Source of the DNA: JAEYKI01 sp036679405
GTDB lineage: Bacteria > Bacillota > Clostridia > Christensenellales > Christensenellaceae
Reading direction: 5' to 3'
DNA: 64,000 nucleotides
NCBI GenBank assembly: GCA_036679405.1
Contig: JAVBVZ010000006.1
Coordinates: 15,958-79,957, forward strand
A program made the position numbers and the translations under genes. The number at the start of each line of letters is the position of its first letter. Position 1 is the stretch's first letter. Shown here one piece after another: positions 32,634 through 41,865 of this stretch. The notes below the pieces were generated by a model. The model ran no database searches. It was given only the letters and a program-made list of their open reading frames with translations, and was not told the DNA's origin.

Positions 32634-32796
32634 TGGGTTTTTTGAAAAAAATATGTAATGCTTGCCGAGGGCGGCGTGGGCGCTGCGGTACGCGGCGGAA
32701 CCTGTGCGCTGTTTGTCTGGAAACGCATGCAATAGAAATAGAAATGTTTAATTGTGTGTTTTTAAAAGAAAAAACCTAAAATTAAAAAGAATATAG

Positions 32797-32825
32797 TTGA
32801 CTTTTTATATGTGCATGCATATAAT
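32797..32825 (+). promoter_or_regulatory. Sigma-A promoter of the second sugar importer operon
   Basis: TTGACT and a perfect TATAAT, 17 bp apart. The element is followed immediately by direct repeats that would overlap the transcription start. Confidence 0.8.
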
Positions 32826-32845
32826 AACATAAAAGAACATAAAAA
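32826..32845 (+). repeat. Two 10-bp direct repeats at transcription start (putative operator)
   Basis: AACATAAAAG followed at once by AACATAAAAA. The 10-bp phasing matches the repeats at the BMC and aldolase promoters, though the sequence differs. The DeoR-type protein encoded at 41063 in the same gene block is a candidate binder. Confidence 0.4.
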
Positions 32846-32972
32846 TATGTGTGAATATGATAAAATAATTGAAAGAAAGTAAAGAAACCGGCCGGAACAA
32901 GAATCAATCAGCATGGCGATTCTGACAGAGGCGAAGCGGCTGGGAAATATATTATGTAAGAGGTGGATAGCT

Positions 32973-34463
32973 GTGAGTAATGAAATCATTCTGGAAATGG
33001 AATCTATCACAAAAACTTTTCCGGGAGTCGTGGCGCTGGAAGATGTTCAATTTAAACTTGAAAAAAGTTCTGTCCATGCGTTGATGGGGGAAAACGGCGC
33101 GGGAAAGTCCACATTAATGAAGATTTTAATGGGCATCCATCAGCCGGATAAGGGCAACATTATCTATAAAGGCAAAACCGTGAAAATTCATAACAGCCGC
33201 GACGCCCTCCGCATGGGGATTTCAATGATCCATCAGGAGTTAAACAATATTCAAGAAATGAGCGTTTCGCAAAATATATATTTAATGCGCGAACCCGTCA
33301 ATAAAGTGACGCATTTGGTTGACTTTAGAAAAATGGACGCAGACACCGCAAAGCTTTTTGAGAAACTTAATATTACCGGCATTTCTCCAAAAGCCCAAAT
33401 CAAGAACCTGAGTATAGCGCAGTGCCAAATGGTTGAGATTGCAAAAGCCGTATCATATGATTCGGACATCATTATTATGGACGAACCGACAAGCGCGATT
33501 TCGGAAAATGAAGTCGAAAAACTTTTTTCAATTATTGAAAATCTGCGGCGGGAGGGGCGCGCAATCATTTATATTTCTCATAAAATGGATGAGATTTTCA
33601 GGATATGTGATCAAATCACCGTGCTTTGCGACGGGAGATTTGTAGGCGCCGACGCAGCAGCCAACCTTGACAAGCAAAAACTTATAAAAATGATGGTAGG
33701 GCGTGAATTGAACCAGCTTTTTTATAAAAAGACCGTCCCGATAGGAGAAGTATCCTTTGAAGTTAAAAATCTGACTAAAAAAAATCTTTTTGAAAATATC
33801 AGCTTCAGCGTTAAAAAAGGAGAAATACTCGGAATTGCGGGCCTTATGGGATCCGGGCGCACAGAAGTTGTTGAAACTATTTTCGGAATGCGCGGCCGCT
33901 ACGAAGGGGAAATACGCAAAGACGGAAAAGTTGTGAATATCAGGAGCCAGCAGGACGCCATAGATTATGGGATCGTACTGGCGACGGAAGACAGAAGAAA
34001 GTATGGACTTGTTTTAAACCAGTCGGTAAAACATAACATATCGCTTCCTTCACTGAAAAGGATGAGCAAATTTATTGTTAATGAAAATAATGAAAACAAA
34101 GAAACACAAAAAATGATAGAGCGGATGGGGATCAAAGTGGCTTCGCCGAAATCGCTTGCGTCGACATTATCGGGAGGGAACCAGCAAAAAGTGGTCTTGG
34201 CAAAATGGCTGATGACGCTGCCAGATGTACTGATACTTGATGAGCCGACACGCGGGATAGACGTTGGAGCGAAAGTTGAAATTTATAAGATCATGAGCGA
34301 GCTGGTGGCGAATGATAAGGCGGTCATCATGATATCGTCCGAGATGCCGGAAATCATAGGGATCAGCGATCGGATCGTGGTAATGCACGGCGGCCGCGTT
34401 ACCGGAGAACTGGGCCGTTCGGAAGTTACTCAGGAAAAAATAATGGAATTAATTGCAAACTAA
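32973..34463 (+). CDS. Sugar ABC transporter ATP-binding protein, RbsA type
   Basis: A 496-residue tandem ATPase. Domain 1: GENGAGKSTLMKILMG, signature LSIAQCQMVEIAKA, Walker B IIMDEPTSAI. Domain 2: GLMGSGRTEVVETIFG, LSGGNQQKVVLAKWL, ILDEPTRGIDV. The start is GTG at 32973, six bases after AGAGGTGG; the frame is open to 32913 but without a site. It leads an operon with a permease and binding protein and is followed by the kinase and the glycyl radical enzyme. Confidence 0.94.
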   Translation: MSNEIILEMESITKTFPGVVALEDVQFKLEKSSVHALMGENGAGKSTLMKILMGIHQPDKGNIIYKGKTVKIHNSRDALRMGISMIHQELNNIQEMSVSQNIYLMREPVNKVTHLVDFRKMDADTAKLFEKLNITGISPKAQIKNLSIAQCQMVEIAKAVSYDSDIIIMDEPTSAISENEVEKLFSIIENLRREGRAIIYISHKMDEIFRICDQITVLCDGRFVGADAAANLDKQKLIKMMVGRELNQLFYKKTVPIGEVSFEVKNLTKKNLFENISFSVKKGEILGIAGLMGSGRTEVVETIFGMRGRYEGEIRKDGKVVNIRSQQDAIDYGIVLATEDRRKYGLVLNQSVKHNISLPSLKRMSKFIVNENNENKETQKMIERMGIKVASPKSLASTLSGGNQQKVVLAKWLMTLPDVLILDEPTRGIDVGAKVEIYKIMSELVANDKAVIMISSEMPEIIGISDRIVVMHGGRVTGELGRSEVTQEKIMELIAN

Positions 34464-34476
34464 AGGGGGAATCAAG

Positions 34477-35442
34477 ATGGAAAATATAAGCAGTAAACTT
34501 GTAAAAAAGAATGTCGCGTCAAGCGTAATGTCCAAGTACGGAATCTTTGTTGTTCTTATAATTTTATTCGTAGTACTGTCATTTGCGACAAATTCATTTT
34601 TTACGGCGCAAAACCTGTTGAATGTGCTGCGGCAGATCAGCATAAACGGCATATTGGCCATTGGCGTGACGTTTGTCATTATAACGGGCGGAATTGATTT
34701 ATCGCTGGGATCCATGCTTGCTTTTGCAGGTGTTGTGGCGGCTTCTTTTGCACATCCCGAACCGTTGTACCCGGTGGCAATGATCGTTGCTATCGGTGTA
34801 GCGGTGGGAGCGCTCAGCGGAAGCGTGAATGGCAGCCTGATAGCATTTTTCAAAATACCGCCGTTCATAGCTACGCTTGGCATGACTACTATTGCCAAAG
34901 GCTGCGCGCTGGTTTTCACGGATGGCCGCTCGGTCATCGATCTTTCAGACCAGTTCAAGGTTCTTGGACAGGGAACGGTGGGCATCGTTCCTATACCGGT
35001 CATTATATTTCTTGCGGTGATATTTCTGGGATTCATATTATTGCATAAGACCCGGTTTGGAAGATATGTATATGCAACCGGCGGAAACGAGGATGCTGCA
35101 AATGCTTCCGGGGTAAACACCAGAAAAGTAAAGTTCATCGTGTATACAATGGCGGGAGCTTTATGCGGCCTTGCGGGAGTCATGCTTGCCTCAAGGACAA
35201 GCGCGGGATCGCCCGCCGCGGGCGTAGGGTATGAACTGGATGCCATTGCCGCAGCGGTCTTGGGGGGGACGTCGCTTGCGGGAGGAAGAGGCGCTATCCT
35301 GGCCACCATTGCGGGTGCGCTTATTATGGGGGTGCTCAGTAATGGTCTTGATATCCTGAATGTTTCGTCTTATATACAGCAAATCGTAAAAGGCATCATC
35401 ATTGTAGGGGCGGTACTGATGGATCAAATGAGCAAAAAATGA
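34477..35442 (+). CDS. Sugar ABC transporter permease, RbsC type
   Basis: A 321-residue multi-span membrane protein of the BPD_transp_2 family, with ITGGIDLSLGSMLAFAGV and the ATPase-contacting loop ATGGNEDAANASGVNTRKV. The start at 34477 is chosen because AAAGGGGG lies just upstream; an earlier in-frame ATG at 34453 overlaps the ATPase gene. It is the second gene of the importer. Confidence 0.94.
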   Translation: MENISSKLVKKNVASSVMSKYGIFVVLIILFVVLSFATNSFFTAQNLLNVLRQISINGILAIGVTFVIITGGIDLSLGSMLAFAGVVAASFAHPEPLYPVAMIVAIGVAVGALSGSVNGSLIAFFKIPPFIATLGMTTIAKGCALVFTDGRSVIDLSDQFKVLGQGTVGIVPIPVIIFLAVIFLGFILLHKTRFGRYVYATGGNEDAANASGVNTRKVKFIVYTMAGALCGLAGVMLASRTSAGSPAAGVGYELDAIAAAVLGGTSLAGGRGAILATIAGALIMGVLSNGLDILNVSSYIQQIVKGIIIVGAVLMDQMSKK

Positions 35443-35486
35443 GTTGATTTTAGGGAAACCTAAAAAAAAATATGGAGGAAAATAAA

Positions 35487-36521
35487 ATGATGAAAAGAGT
35501 CTTACTTATTCTCATGGCATGCATGCTGGTGGCAGCCCTTGCTGCCTGCGGTGCAGAAACGGCACAAGAAGTTGCATCGTCCGAAATCCAGGCGACTGCC
35601 GCAGCTGAAGAAGCCGGCGGGGCAGATGTGGCCGCAGATGCGGCTGCACCCGAAGACAAGGTGAAAATCGGGTTGTCATGGTTTTCTATGTCGGAGGAAT
35701 ACCTGGCAAAAATCTATACTGAATTTGAGCAGGCCATAGAGGACCAGGGCTTGAGCGACACGGTCGAAGTGATCCTGCTGGACAGCAATATGGATGCGGC
35801 AAAGCAGAATGAACAGGTGGATAATCTGATTGTACAGGGAGTAGATGTTATCATTATGATACCCTTTGACAGGGAGCAGCAGGTTCCCGCCGTTGAGGCT
35901 GCCGCCGCCGCCGGTATCCCGATGATCGAACTGTGTGCAAGCACCGCTGCGGAAGATATAAGAACGACGTATGTGGGATCGGATGATACCGCTTCGGGCA
36001 GAATACTGATGGAATATTTAGGCGAGCAGGCGGGCGGAAGCGGAAACATTGTAAGGATACATGGGCCGGCCGGCCAGAATGCAGAAGTTATGCGCCATCT
36101 GGGCATGGAAGAAGTATTGGCCGATCAATTCCCCGACATGGAAATCGTTGCGGACAAAATTGCAGATTGGGACCGTGCGAAAGCCATGAGCGCTATGGAA
36201 AATGTTCTGCAGTCCGGTATCGAGGTGGATGTCGTATTTGCAGAAGATGACGGCATGGCCATGGGTGCCCTGGAAGCAATAGAGGGCTCAGGAAAAGAAG
36301 GAAGCATCATCATCGGCGGGATTGACGGCATACCGGATGCCCTGAATGCCGTGAAAGACGGGCGTTTAACGTGTACGGTTTACCAAAATGCGCGGGCGCA
36401 GGCCGAAAAAGCGCTTGAAGTTGCCCTGCTGGCCGCTTCCGGCCAACAGCTCGAGGCGTCGTACGATGTTCCTTATGAACTTGTGACCAAAGAGAATGTT
36501 GATGAATATCTGAACCAATAA
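35487..36521 (+). CDS. Sugar ABC transporter substrate-binding lipoprotein, RbsB type
   Basis: A 344-residue lipoprotein: signal peptide with lipobox ending at Cys21 (VAALAACGAE), an Ala/Glu-rich linker to about residue 50, then a Peripla_BP_4 two-lobe fold (KIGLSWFSMSEEYLAKIYTEF, VIIMIPFDREQQ, AEDDGMAMGALEAIE, GGIDGIPDALNAV). The start at 35487 follows GGAGGA. It is transcribed with the ATPase and permease. In this operon the ligand is perhaps an amino sugar, as judged only from the downstream kinase, NagB-like and GlmM-like genes. Confidence 0.92.
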   Translation: MMKRVLLILMACMLVAALAACGAETAQEVASSEIQATAAAEEAGGADVAADAAAPEDKVKIGLSWFSMSEEYLAKIYTEFEQAIEDQGLSDTVEVILLDSNMDAAKQNEQVDNLIVQGVDVIIMIPFDREQQVPAVEAAAAAGIPMIELCASTAAEDIRTTYVGSDDTASGRILMEYLGEQAGGSGNIVRIHGPAGQNAEVMRHLGMEEVLADQFPDMEIVADKIADWDRAKAMSAMENVLQSGIEVDVVFAEDDGMAMGALEAIEGSGKEGSIIIGGIDGIPDALNAVKDGRLTCTVYQNARAQAEKALEVALLAASGQQLEASYDVPYELVTKENVDEYLNQ

Positions 36522-36544
36522 TTTTAAAATAGCATGATTCATTG

Positions 36545-36570
36545 TCCGGGGGGGATAAATCCCCCCCGGA
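36545..36570 (+). repeat. GC-rich hairpin between binding-protein and kinase genes
   Basis: TCCGGGGGGGA pairs with TCCCCCCCGGA around TAAA. No T tract follows; the ribosome binding site of the kinase gene comes 5 bases later. Probably an mRNA-processing or partial-termination element that favours the binding protein. Confidence 0.75.
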
Positions 36571-36587
36571 TATAGGAGTATACCATT

Positions 36588-37577
36588 ATGTTTGACTATT
36601 ATCTGGGCGTAGATGGCGGAGGATGCAAAACACATTGCGCATTGTTTTCAAAGGAAGGCCGATTGGTAGATTTTTTAAAATGGGGAACCACAAGCCATGA
36701 GTTTTTGCCGGGAGGATACGAGGCGCTTAAGGCCGAACTGAAAAAAATGTTTCAGGAACTCCGGCAAAAAAATAATCTTGATTGGGACAGCGTGTACGTT
36801 GTATACGGGCTGGCAGGCATAGACAGCAACAAGCAATGCGCGCTGGTGAGCGAGTATATCAGAGAATGCGGGATCAAAAACTTTTTTTTGTGCAATGATT
36901 CATTCCTTGGGATCAAAGCGGGCTGCGAAAAAGGGTGGGGCATATGTTCGATGAACGGTTCGGGTACCGGAGCGGGAGGCATAGATACCGGCGGGAAGAC
37001 TTATATGGTGGGAAGGCTGTTTGAATTATCCGGTGATTATGCGGGCGGCAGGATACTGGGGTCGGAAGTCATAAGCTGCGTTTATGATAACCTGTTTCGG
37101 AACGGCCGCTGCACCGTGCTTTGCGAGTATGTCATGGACAGGGCAGGCGCCGGCCATAAAGAAGATCTGATGGAAAAAATAGTGAATGGCGTAGCCGAGC
37201 ACACGATAGAAGTGAAAGAATTTGCGCCTTTTTTGTTTCAGGCGGCGCGCAGGAAAGATGAGGTCGCTTTGGGTATTTTGGATAAGTGCGGCAGGCAAAA
37301 TGCACGTGATATCATAGCGGTTGCAAAACATCTTGATTTTCCGCGCAATGAAGAAATACCGGTGGTGCTTATTGGCTCGCTCTATACAAAGAATGAGCAA
37401 AACGCAATCATAGATTCCTTAAAGGAGGCTCTTAAAACAGATGAAAGCGGCTATAATTTTAAATTAAACAAACTTTCCGTTGCGCCGGTGGCCGGAGCGG
37501 TATATTGGGCGATGGAAGCGAACGGGCAACAATTTGACAGAGAAGGCATAAGCAGGCAAATTGCCGATTCTCTTTGA
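36588..37577 (+). CDS. BadF/BadG-family kinase (N-acetylglucosamine-kinase-like)
   Basis: A 329-residue ASKHA-fold ATPase. It has the first phosphate loop YLGVDGGGCKTHCALF, an Asp in NDSFLGIKAG, a second phosphate loop NGSGTGAGGID and the GGRILGSE segment, which together match the N-acetylglucosamine kinase branch of BadF/BadG/BcrA/BcrD proteins. Some members of this fold activate 2-hydroxyacyl-CoA dehydratases, but these carry a 4Fe-4S CxG-type cysteine arrangement at the dimer interface that I do not see here. It follows the importer and precedes the glycyl radical enzyme, so phosphorylation of the imported sugar is likely. Confidence 0.82.
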   Translation: MFDYYLGVDGGGCKTHCALFSKEGRLVDFLKWGTTSHEFLPGGYEALKAELKKMFQELRQKNNLDWDSVYVVYGLAGIDSNKQCALVSEYIRECGIKNFFLCNDSFLGIKAGCEKGWGICSMNGSGTGAGGIDTGGKTYMVGRLFELSGDYAGGRILGSEVISCVYDNLFRNGRCTVLCEYVMDRAGAGHKEDLMEKIVNGVAEHTIEVKEFAPFLFQAARRKDEVALGILDKCGRQNARDIIAVAKHLDFPRNEEIPVVLIGSLYTKNEQNAIIDSLKEALKTDESGYNFKLNKLSVAPVAGAVYWAMEANGQQFDREGISRQIADSL

Positions 37578-37643
37578 TATTGAATGAAATATTGGCTTGG
37601 CCGATTGACTATATTTATATAATTTTTGAAAGGAGACTAAATT

Positions 37644-40064
37644 ATGGAGTTTTTAAGCTTTATCCCTCAAACGGATGATTGTGATTTTGAAAGAATAAAA
37701 CGCGCGCAGCGCCATATGAATGACAGGCGGGCCACAATATGTCCCGAACGGGCAGAGATCATTACCGAAGTATATAAAATGACGGAAGGCGAGCCTCAGG
37801 TCATCAGGAAAGCGAAAGCCTTCTCGGAGATACTGAAGCGGATGAGCATTTATATTGAAGAAGATATGCTTATTTTTGGCAATCAGGCAAGCGCAAATTT
37901 TGCGGCTCCGGTGTTTCCGGAGTATTCATACGAATGGGTAATAGAGGAATTGGACGAATTTGAAAAAAGGACGGGTGATTCCTTTGAGATATCCAAAGAT
38001 ACAAAGCGCCGGTTAAAGCAGCTTCAAACTTACTGGAAAGGCAAAACACATCAGGATGAGGTGAATAAAAATCTTCCGGATATCAACAGGCAGGCTGAGA
38101 GGCAGGGTGTTCTTCACCGTGGCGGCATAAGCATGTCCGGCGACGGGCATATCATTCCAAACCATGAATTTGTTCTCAAAGCAGGCTATGGCGGGGTGAA
38201 AAAGATTGCCCAAAATAAGCTGAAAGACACAGGGCTCACGCAGGAGCAGAAAGATTTTTATCATGCGGTCATCATTGCAATGGACGGGGCGCTGGCTTTT
38301 ATAAAACGTTTTGGCGTACTTGCTTTGCAAATGGCGCAGCGGGAAGAGGATGCGAAACGCAAAGGGGAACTTTGCTTAATAGGTGAAATGTGTAAAGATT
38401 ATATGGAAGAAGGCGCACGCACCTTTTATGAAGCTGTTGAAGCGGTTTATATGACGCATTTACTGATGATGATAGAAAGCAACGGACATTCGTTTTCATT
38501 TGGAAGGTTCGACCAGTATGTTTATCCATACTATAAAAAGGATATGGATGAAAAAAAGATCACAAAAGAAAAAGCGCTTGAATTCATTACGCACTTTTTT
38601 ATTATGACCAATTCACTTAATAAAGTGAGGCCGTGGGATCACACCCAGTACAGCGGCGGGTATCCTTTATACTCAAACCTCATTGTAGGGGGCATGCGAC
38701 CGGACGGCAGGGAAGGAACGAATGATCTATCCTATCTGTGCCTGGAAGCAATGAATATGAGCAGATTGCCCGAGCCAAATCTCAGCGTCCGTTTTTGTGA
38801 ATCCACACCGCACAGCCTTTTGCTGGATGCCGCAAGGCTTATAAGAAAAGGATTCGGCATGCCTTCCGTATTTTGTGATGAAGTCGTCATTCCTGCTATG
38901 ATGACGCTGAATCTTGATGTGAAAACGGCCCGGGACTATGCTTCCATGGGGTGTGTGGAAACGGCGATCCCCGGTAAATGGGGACACCGCGCAACCGGGA
39001 TGACATATATCAATTTCGGCAAAGTTTTTGAGCTTGTAATGAACAACGGGGCCGATCCGGGATCCGGGATACAAATTGTAAAGCTGAATGGAAAAGATGG
39101 ACGCGATGTGGCGTATCAAACGTACGGCGAGCTTTGGGACGCCTGGAAAAAAGCGCTGAAATTCTATTTTGACCTAGCGGTTCAATGTGACCTTGTTTGT
39201 GATAGATCTTTAAAGTTTCACGATGCCGATCCGTTTGCTTCTTCTTTGATCGACTGCGCGCTTGAGCGTGGCAAGACGTTAAAAAATGGCGGGGCGCAAT
39301 ACGATTATGTCAGCCAGTCCAACATTGGGCCTTCGGTTGTGGGCGATTCGCTTGCGGCCGTAAAAAAACTGGTTTTTGAAGACCGTTTGCTCACCATGCG
39401 GGAGATGAAAGATGCGTTGGACAATAACTTTGAAGGGCAGGAAGGGGCGCGGGTCAGGCAGCTTTGCAGGCATGCGCCTAAATTCGGAAACGATAACGAC
39501 TATGTGGATCATATTGTAGCAGATGTTTATGAATCCTATCTTGAATTGCTGCCGGGCTATCAAACGGATCGCGCCGGCTGCGGACCCATTGGCTGCGGAT
39601 ATACGATGTCTACCTCCAATATAACTTCTTACGTCCCGAACGGGTTTGATGTCGGGGCTACTCCGGACGGCAGATTGGCGGGCAAACCGTTGAATGAGGG
39701 CGCTTCTCCTTGCCTGGGCGCGGACAAGGACGGGCCGACGGCAGTCATAAATTCTATTTCAAAGCTGCCGAACGACAGAATTGCCGGCGGCCAGTTGTTG
39801 AATATGAGGTTTTCGCCGGGGGCCCTTGCGGGGGAGGAGAACCTTGAAAAATTTACAAACTTTATAGAAACGGCCCGGGACAAAAAGGTGTTTCATAACC
39901 AATTCAACATTGTGGACTCAAATGAACTGAGAGCTGCAAAAGAACATCCGGAAGAGCATCAGGATCTTATGGTAAGAGTGGCCGGGTATTGCGCGCTGTT
40001 TTCTACTCTTATGCCTGAAGCACAGGATGCTATCATAGAAAGAACGGAGCATTGCGGAGACTGA
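37644..40064 (+). CDS. Glycyl radical enzyme, C-x-E (eliminase/dehydratase-like) type
   Basis: An 806-residue member of the pyruvate formate-lyase superfamily. The thiyl Cys is Cys437 in SMGCVETAIPGKWGH. Glu439, two residues on, is the base found in glycerol, diol, choline, isethionate and hydroxyproline enzymes. Pyruvate formate-lyase itself has Cys-Cys there, so it is not expected to be formate acetyltransferase. The glycyl radical site is Gly781 in RVAGYCALFS. The N-terminus (MEFLSFIPQTDDCDFERI) has no encapsulation peptide. Its activase gene overlaps its stop. Neighbours (sugar importer, kinase, NagB-like, GlmM-like) suggest a sugar-derived substrate, which would be unusual. I cannot place it in a characterised subgroup. 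Confidence 0.9.
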   Translation: MEFLSFIPQTDDCDFERIKRAQRHMNDRRATICPERAEIITEVYKMTEGEPQVIRKAKAFSEILKRMSIYIEEDMLIFGNQASANFAAPVFPEYSYEWVIEELDEFEKRTGDSFEISKDTKRRLKQLQTYWKGKTHQDEVNKNLPDINRQAERQGVLHRGGISMSGDGHIIPNHEFVLKAGYGGVKKIAQNKLKDTGLTQEQKDFYHAVIIAMDGALAFIKRFGVLALQMAQREEDAKRKGELCLIGEMCKDYMEEGARTFYEAVEAVYMTHLLMMIESNGHSFSFGRFDQYVYPYYKKDMDEKKITKEKALEFITHFFIMTNSLNKVRPWDHTQYSGGYPLYSNLIVGGMRPDGREGTNDLSYLCLEAMNMSRLPEPNLSVRFCESTPHSLLLDAARLIRKGFGMPSVFCDEVVIPAMMTLNLDVKTARDYASMGCVETAIPGKWGHRATGMTYINFGKVFELVMNNGADPGSGIQIVKLNGKDGRDVAYQTYGELWDAWKKALKFYFDLAVQCDLVCDRSLKFHDADPFASSLIDCALERGKTLKNGGAQYDYVSQSNIGPSVVGDSLAAVKKLVFEDRLLTMREMKDALDNNFEGQEGARVRQLCRHAPKFGNDNDYVDHIVADVYESYLELLPGYQTDRAGCGPIGCGYTMSTSNITSYVPNGFDVGATPDGRLAGKPLNEGASPCLGADKDGPTAVINSISKLPNDRIAGGQLLNMRFSPGALAGEENLEKFTNFIETARDKKVFHNQFNIVDSNELRAAKEHPEEHQDLMVRVAGYCALFSTLMPEAQDAIIERTEHCGD

Positions 40065-40978
40065 TGAGCGGACATAAAGGCATGATTTCAAAAATTCAAA
40101 GGTATTCTACAAAAGACGGGCCGGGTTTGCGCAGCACGGTGTTTATGATGGGATGCAATTTACAATGTGCGTGGTGCTCAAATCCGGAACTGATCGATGA
40201 TGGCGTTAAGATACTCTATCATCCGAATTTTTGCACAAAATGCGGCCGCTGTGCAGAGAAGGCAAAGAGCCATTCCATCAAGTTAACGGATGGAGGATGT
40301 GTGATCGATCGTGATAAATGTACAAATTTGGATGAATGCGCCTCAGTATGTTATTTTGATGCTTACGAAACGGTCGGGTATGAGATTGGGGCCGGGCAGC
40401 TTGCCGATACCCTCAGGAGAGACAAAGCGTTTTATGACCGTTCCGGCGGAGGTGTGACTTTTTCGGGCGGCGAAGCCGCGCTGCAGGATGCGTTTATTAT
40501 TGAGACGGCAAAAATACTGCATGAAGATAAAATCCATGTAGCGCTGGATACCGCGGGCTTTGTTCCCTGGGAAGATCTAAAAAAGATCATTGAAAATGTG
40601 GATATGGTGTTGTATGACATAAAAGCCGCAGACCCGCGAATCCATAAAGAATACACGGGCGTCGACAATCGGCTTATTTTGGAAAATGCGGAGAAGATTG
40701 CGTGTATGAACGTCCCGATGATTATAAGGCTGATTATTGTTCCGGGGATCAATGATTCTTATGAAGAGGTCATGCGGCGGCTTCAATTCATAAAAACTTT
40801 AGGAGAAGCGGTCAAACAGGTTGACCTGTTAAAATACCATAAACTGGGCGAAAGCAAACGGGTGGGCCTTGGAATCAAAAACAAGATGGAAGGCACTTCA
40901 GAGCTTTCGGATAAGGTAGCTTTGGAATATTTGAAAATTGCTCAGGACATGGGATTTCATACGACGATCGGGGGATGA
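40064..40978 (+). CDS. Glycyl radical enzyme activase (PflA family, radical SAM)
   Basis: A 304-residue radical SAM protein that installs the glycyl radical on the preceding enzyme. The SAM cluster motif is C-x3-C-x2-C in MGCNLQCAWCSNPE. An inserted ferredoxin-like domain carries CTKCGRCAEKAK and CTNLDECASVC, the dicluster layout known for activases other than PflA proper. GGGVTFSGGEAALQ is the family's SAM-binding GGE block. The start ATG overlaps the stop of the upstream gene (TGATG), with GGAG before it; a TTG at 40052 is less likely. Confidence 0.95.
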   Translation: MSGHKGMISKIQRYSTKDGPGLRSTVFMMGCNLQCAWCSNPELIDDGVKILYHPNFCTKCGRCAEKAKSHSIKLTDGGCVIDRDKCTNLDECASVCYFDAYETVGYEIGAGQLADTLRRDKAFYDRSGGGVTFSGGEAALQDAFIIETAKILHEDKIHVALDTAGFVPWEDLKKIIENVDMVLYDIKAADPRIHKEYTGVDNRLILENAEKIACMNVPMIIRLIIVPGINDSYEEVMRRLQFIKTLGEAVKQVDLLKYHKLGESKRVGLGIKNKMEGTSELSDKVALEYLKIAQDMGFHTTIGG

Positions 40979-40996
40979 CGGTGTATTGCCTTAAGA

Positions 40997-41026
40997 TTGC
41001 CACTAGGGATAATTTTAAAGTATAAT
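40997..41026 (+). promoter_or_regulatory. Internal promoter before third deoR gene
   Basis: TTGCCA and TATAAT with an 18-bp spacer, in the 84-bp gap after the activase gene. It would allow separate expression of the regulator, NagB-like and GlmM-like genes. Confidence 0.55.
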
Positions 41027-41062
41027 AAAAATAAAACAATCATAACCTGGGGGGGAAAACAA

Positions 41063-41842
41063 ATGGATGCTGCCCAAAGAAGGATGGAACTGTTTAAAAT
41101 ACTGCAAGAACAGGTGACAGTGGAAATCAATGATTTGTCCCAGCGCCTTGGCGTATCTTCTATGACAATACGAAGAGACCTTGCGTTGTTTGAAAAGCAG
41201 GGATTGGTTGTCACCAATTACGGCGGCGCATATTTAAACAAAGGCGCGGGGATCGAGCCGAGCTTTGCGTTAAAGCAGGGGCAGATGGCGGAATCCAAGC
41301 AGTATATGGCCCGTGAAGCGGCAAAGCTGGTAAAGGATGGCGATTCGGTCGTGCTGGATTGCGGCACGACTCCCCTGCAAATCGTAAAGCATCTTTTAAA
41401 AAAGAGGATAACGGTTATCACAAATTCATGGCCTGTTATCAATTATATTCAGGGAAATTCAAAAATAAAGCTTGTGCTGGCCCCGGGCGAATACAGTGAG
41501 ATTTCTGCCGGGGTGATCAGCAGTATGACAATAGATTTTTTTAAAAACTTTTGTGCGGACGTTGTATTTATAAGCACGCAGGGTTTCAGTATAGAACACG
41601 GAGCAACCGTCCCGGATGTTGAAGATTCGGATGTTAAGCGTTCGATCCTGAACAGTGCAAAAAAAAGGGTGCTTGTTGCCGATCACACAAAGTTTGAGAA
41701 AACTTATTTAGCAAAGCATGCGGACGTGACGGATTTTGATGTGATCATTACGGATGAACAAACGGATCCGCAATATATTTCAAAGCTGAAAAAAGTTTGC
41801 AGTCAGGTTATTATTGCTGACCGGGAAGGCAATGAAATTTAA
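41063..41842 (+). CDS. DeoR-family transcriptional regulator
   Basis: A 259-residue regulator with the DeoR helix-turn-helix (VTVEINDLSQRLGVSSMTIRRDLALFEKQG) and NYGGAYL, followed by the DeoRC sensor (DCGTTPLQIVKHLL, VLVADHTKFEKTYL, ITDEQTDPQYI). The start at 41063 has a GGGGGG-rich site upstream; a longer frame to 40997 overlaps the promoter and is rejected. It probably controls the amino-sugar-like operon in which it lies; the effector would be a sugar phosphate. Confidence 0.91.
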   Translation: MDAAQRRMELFKILQEQVTVEINDLSQRLGVSSMTIRRDLALFEKQGLVVTNYGGAYLNKGAGIEPSFALKQGQMAESKQYMAREAAKLVKDGDSVVLDCGTTPLQIVKHLLKKRITVITNSWPVINYIQGNSKIKLVLAPGEYSEISAGVISSMTIDFFKNFCADVVFISTQGFSIEHGATVPDVEDSDVKRSILNSAKKRVLVADHTKFEKTYLAKHADVTDFDVIITDEQTDPQYISKLKKVCSQVIIADREGNEI

Positions 41843-41865
41843 AATGTGAAGACGGAGGAGCGGTA

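Larger units (their letters stand above)
32546..32972 (+). other. 427-bp divergent intergenic region between merR and sugar importer
   Basis: It holds the MerR-type promoter on the minus strand (32603-32633), a GC-rich segment without a recognised feature (32660-32720) and the plus-strand importer promoter with 10-bp direct repeats (32797-32845). A leader of about 120 bases then precedes the GTG start. No gene is supported. Confidence 0.6.

Noticed and set aside
36588..37577. BadF-type protein as activator of a 2-hydroxyacyl-CoA dehydratase
   Set aside because: No dehydratase subunits are nearby and the cysteine arrangement for the bridging cluster is not seen; the sugar-kinase branch fits better.
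37644..40064. The glycyl radical enzyme as the signature enzyme of the microcompartment
   Set aside because: It lies 24 kb from the shell operon, has its own importer and activase, and shows no N-terminal encapsulation peptide.
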